Origin: BM707 sp041592975
GTDB taxonomy: Bacteria > Desulfobacterota > Desulfuromonadia > Desulfuromonadales > UBA2294
Length of the DNA: 8,173 bases
Direction: 5' to 3'
Assembly: GCA_041592975.1 (NCBI GenBank)
Contig: JBFHOZ010000107.1
Location: forward strand, 1 to 8,173
Position 1 is the first letter of the stretch. Each line of letters begins with the position of its first letter. Positions 6,338-8,173 of this stretch are shown here, one piece after another. The translations under genes were made by a program, and so were the position numbers. The notes under the pieces were generated by a model. That model was not told the DNA's origin, did not search any database, and worked only from the letters and a program-made list of their open reading frames with translations.

Positions 6338-7392
6338 TGTCGGCGGGGAGGAAGCAACTTCGCACCGGTTACACCACCGGCGCCTGTGCCGCCGCCGCCG
6401 CCCTCGGAGCGGCGCGGATGCTGAAGGAACAGCAACTCCTCGACGCGGTGGTGCTGGAGCTGCCGGCCGGGGTGTCGGCCCGTTTCCCTTTGCAGGGGCA
6501 GGAGTTCTCCGCTAACCAGGCGAGCTGTTACGTCGTCAAGGATGCCGGCGACGACCCGGATGTCACCGACGGTGTCGAGGTTCATGCGACGGTTGCGTTT
6601 TCCGGCGCGGCCGGAATCGTAATAACAAATGGCGTCGGCGTCGGCACGGTCACCAAGCCGGGGCTGCCGGTCGCCGTCGGCGAGCCGGCGATCAATCCGG
6701 TGCCGCGGCGGATGATCGAAGCGGCGGTTCGCACCGTCTTTGCGGACGGAGCAGTTGTCGTCACCGTCTCGATTCCGGACGGCGAGGAGCGCGCGAAGCG
6801 GACCCTCAACGAACGGCTCGGAATCGTCGGCGGCCTGTCGATCCTCGGCACCACCGGAATTGTCCGGCCGGTCTCGCACCAGGCCTGGACTGACACCATC
6901 GACGTCGCCATCGACGTCGCCCTGGCCGCAGGCAGCGACCGCGTCGTCTTGTGCACCGGGAGGACCAGCGAGCAGGGTGCCCAGGCGCGACTCGACCTGC
7001 CGGAGGAGGCGTTCGTAATGATGGGGGACCATGTCGGTCATGCCCTCGACGCCTGTCACCGCAAGGGGGTGCCGCGGGTCGTCGTCGCCGCCCAGTTCGC
7101 CAAGCTTCTCAAGGTCGCCTGCGGTCACCGGCAGACCCACGTGCACGCGTCGCGGCTGGACCTGTCGCAGCTGGCCGTCTGGGGGCGCGAAGCCGGCCTT
7201 GACGCGTCGGCAGCGGAAAAGATAGAGTGTGCGAATACCGCCCGCGAGGTCCTGGTGCGTTTTCCCGAATCGCGGATGCTGGCAGGGCTGGTTGCCGAAC
7301 GGGCCCGGGATCGACTCGCTGACTGGTCCGGCGGGCTGCCGGTGACGATCCTGCTGGTCGGTTATGACGGGGTGGTGAGCGCGGAGTATTGA
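6337..7392 (+). CDS. cbiD: Cobalt-precorrin-5B C1-methyltransferase CbiD
   Basis: SAM-dependent enzyme assigned to C1 methylation of cobalt-precorrin-5B during ring contraction in the anaerobic pathway. 351 residues, normal for the family. Hallmarks in order: GYTTGACAAAA at 11-21, DAGDDPDVTDG, GVGVGTVTKPGL, GEPAINPVPRRMI, ILGTTGIVRPVSHQAW (169-184) and GDHVGHALDA (from 230). Cytoplasmic, with no signal or membrane segments. The ATG shares its A with the cbiO stop (TGATG) and no clear Shine-Dalgarno is seen, so translation probably depends on ribosomes finishing cbiO. Codon use is intermediate, with more A/T-ending codons than the middle of cbiO. CbiD has no aerobic-pathway homologue, so its presence is strong evidence for the early-cobalt route. 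Confidence 0.95.
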   Translation: MSAGRKQLRTGYTTGACAAAAALGAARMLKEQQLLDAVVLELPAGVSARFPLQGQEFSANQASCYVVKDAGDDPDVTDGVEVHATVAFSGAAGIVITNGVGVGTVTKPGLPVAVGEPAINPVPRRMIEAAVRTVFADGAVVVTVSIPDGEERAKRTLNERLGIVGGLSILGTTGIVRPVSHQAWTDTIDVAIDVALAAGSDRVVLCTGRTSEQGAQARLDLPEEAFVMMGDHVGHALDACHRKGVPRVVVAAQFAKLLKVACGHRQTHVHASRLDLSQLAVWGREAGLDASAAEKIECANTAREVLVRFPESRMLAGLVAERARDRLADWSGGLPVTILLVGYDGVVSAEY

Positions 7393-7414
7393 TCCGAAAG
7401 GGGAAGGGGCAGCA

Positions 7415-8173
7415 ATGATGAAACCAATTTACGTGATCGGCGCCGGCGTCGAAGGAGAGGAAGGGTTCGGCAGTCGGGCGCTCGAACTGATCAACCGGGC
7501 CGACGTGCTGATCGGCGGCGAGCGGCAGCTCAACCTTTTTCCCGAATTTTCCGGGAAAAAGATCCCCGTCGGCAAGAACCTCAGCGAGATTGTCGATCAC
7601 CTGAAAAAGGACAAGGGGCAGTCGGTGGTGCTCGCCTCCGGGGATCCGCTCTTTTTCGGTATCGGCCGACTGCTGCTGCGCAACCTGCCGGCGTCGGCGC
7701 TCGAGTTCATTCCGAATGTCAGCTCGGTGCAGTACGCCTTCGCCAAGATCAAGGAGCCCTGGGACGACACGATCTTCGTCTCCGCCCATGGCCGGGGGAT
7801 CAAGGGGGCGGTCGACCGGATCGTCGCCAACGACAAGGCGGCGGTACTGACCGACGAGGTCAACACCCCCGCGGCGATCGCCGCGGAGATGATCGAGCGC
7901 GGCCGGGACGGCTACGCCGCCTGGCTCTGTGAAAACCTCGGCAGCGACGAGGAGAGGATCGTCGAAACCGACGTCAAAGGGCTGCTCGATATCGTCGCCG
8001 ACCCGCTCAACGTCCTGATCCTTGTCAAGCAGTACGAGGCCGGCGACGACCATTACGTGCCGACCCTCGGCATCCCGGATGACCAGTTCGCCACGGTGAA
8101 GAAGCTGATCACCAAGGAGGAGGTGCGGGTCGTCACCCTGGCCAAGCTCAAGCTCCGTCACGACATGACCCTG
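7415..8173 (+). CDS. cbiET: CbiE-CbiT fusion: cobalt-precorrin-7 C5-methyltransferase / cobalt-precorrin-6B C15-methyltransferase (3' partial)
   Basis: 253 residues are visible and the frame is still open at the last base. Residues 1 to about 210 are CbiE, a tetrapyrrole methylase that methylates C5: VIGAGVEGEEGF at 7-18, LIGGERQL, ASGDPLFFGIGR from 74 and a VSAHGR stretch. From about residue 219 the sequence becomes the start of CbiT: GIPDDQF, TKEEVR (233-238), LAKLKLRHDMTL. The SAM-binding WDIGAG-type motif expected next lies beyond the window. CbiT methylates C15 and decarboxylates the C12 acetate. The fusion corresponds to CobL of the aerobic pathway. Adjacent ATGs at 7415 and 7418 are both served by AAGGGG at 7404-7409. 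A 22-nt gap separates it from cbiD, the largest in the window. A perfect hairpin lies within its codons 41-49. Confidence 0.92.
   Translation, partial: MMKPIYVIGAGVEGEEGFGSRALELINRADVLIGGERQLNLFPEFSGKKIPVGKNLSEIVDHLKKDKGQSVVLASGDPLFFGIGRLLLRNLPASALEFIPNVSSVQYAFAKIKEPWDDTIFVSAHGRGIKGAVDRIVANDKAAVLTDEVNTPAAIAAEMIERGRDGYAAWLCENLGSDEERIVETDVKGLLDIVADPLNVLILVKQYEAGDDHYVPTLGIPDDQFATVKKLITKEEVRVVTLAKLKLRHDMTL
7535..7561. repeat. Perfect 10-bp inverted repeat inside cbiE
   Basis: Arms CTTTTTCCCG (7535-7544) and CGGGAAAAAG (7552-7561) flank a 7-nt A/T-rich loop. Neither side is followed by a T run, so it does not look like an intrinsic terminator on either strand. It lies in the cbiE coding frame over LFPEFSGKK. 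Function unknown. Confidence 0.7.

Noticed and set aside
7393..7414. Terminator or promoter in the cbiD/cbiET gap
   Set aside because: The 22 nt hold only a purine-rich Shine-Dalgarno region, with no hairpin, T run or room for promoter elements.
7109..8161. 350-residue open frame on the minus strand over the cbiD end and cbiET
   Set aside because: It spans two unrelated plus-strand genes and has the typical composition of an antisense GC-rich frame.

Overview
The window is a single, fully plus-strand run of ten tightly packed genes for anaerobic (early cobalt insertion) cobamide biosynthesis and cobalt uptake. It comes from a high-GC bacterium. The gene content (single-domain CbiX, CbiMNQO cobalt transporter, CbiD, a CbiE-CbiT fusion and a ThiC-like gene inside the cobalamin cluster) resembles what I know of Desulfuromonas/Geobacter-type anaerobes (Desulfuromonadales). 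That taxonomic guess is inference from layout and protein texture, not a database result.

Layout: 1-1308 cbiA (5' end cut off by the window); 1323-2630 a thiC-family gene best read as bzaF, 5-hydroxybenzimidazole synthase; 2640-3044 cbiX (short, single domain); 3041-3694 cbiC; 3697-4431 cbiM (TTG start, signal peptide); 4428-4706 cbiN; 4707-5477 cbiQ; 5486-6337 cbiO; 6337-7392 cbiD; 7415-8173 cbiET (3' end cut off). Gaps between genes are 22 nt or less and three junctions overlap (ATGA at cbiX/cbiC and cbiM/cbiN; TGATG at cbiO/cbiD). There is therefore no room for an internal intergenic promoter, terminator or riboswitch, and control must lie upstream of position 1 or inside coding sequence.

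How it works together: CbiM, N, Q and O form an energy-coupling-factor cobalt importer. CbiX inserts the cobalt into sirohydrochlorin. CbiD, CbiE/T and CbiC carry out ring methylation, decarboxylation and methyl migration on cobalt-precorrins. CbiA amidates the a and c side chains of cobyrinate. The ThiC-like enzyme probably supplies the benzimidazole lower ligand from the purine/thiamin intermediate aminoimidazole ribotide. The missing ring-methylation steps (cbiL, F, G, H and J) are not in the window and are expected next to it or elsewhere.

I do not see an undescribed system here. The most notable points are the ThiC paralogue with altered signature motifs, sharp codon-usage steps at cbiA/bzaF and near the end of cbiO, a perfect 10-bp hairpin inside cbiE, and small motif departures in CbiO. 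Every base except the short intergenic gaps is accounted for, so no stretch over 300 bases lacks a gene.
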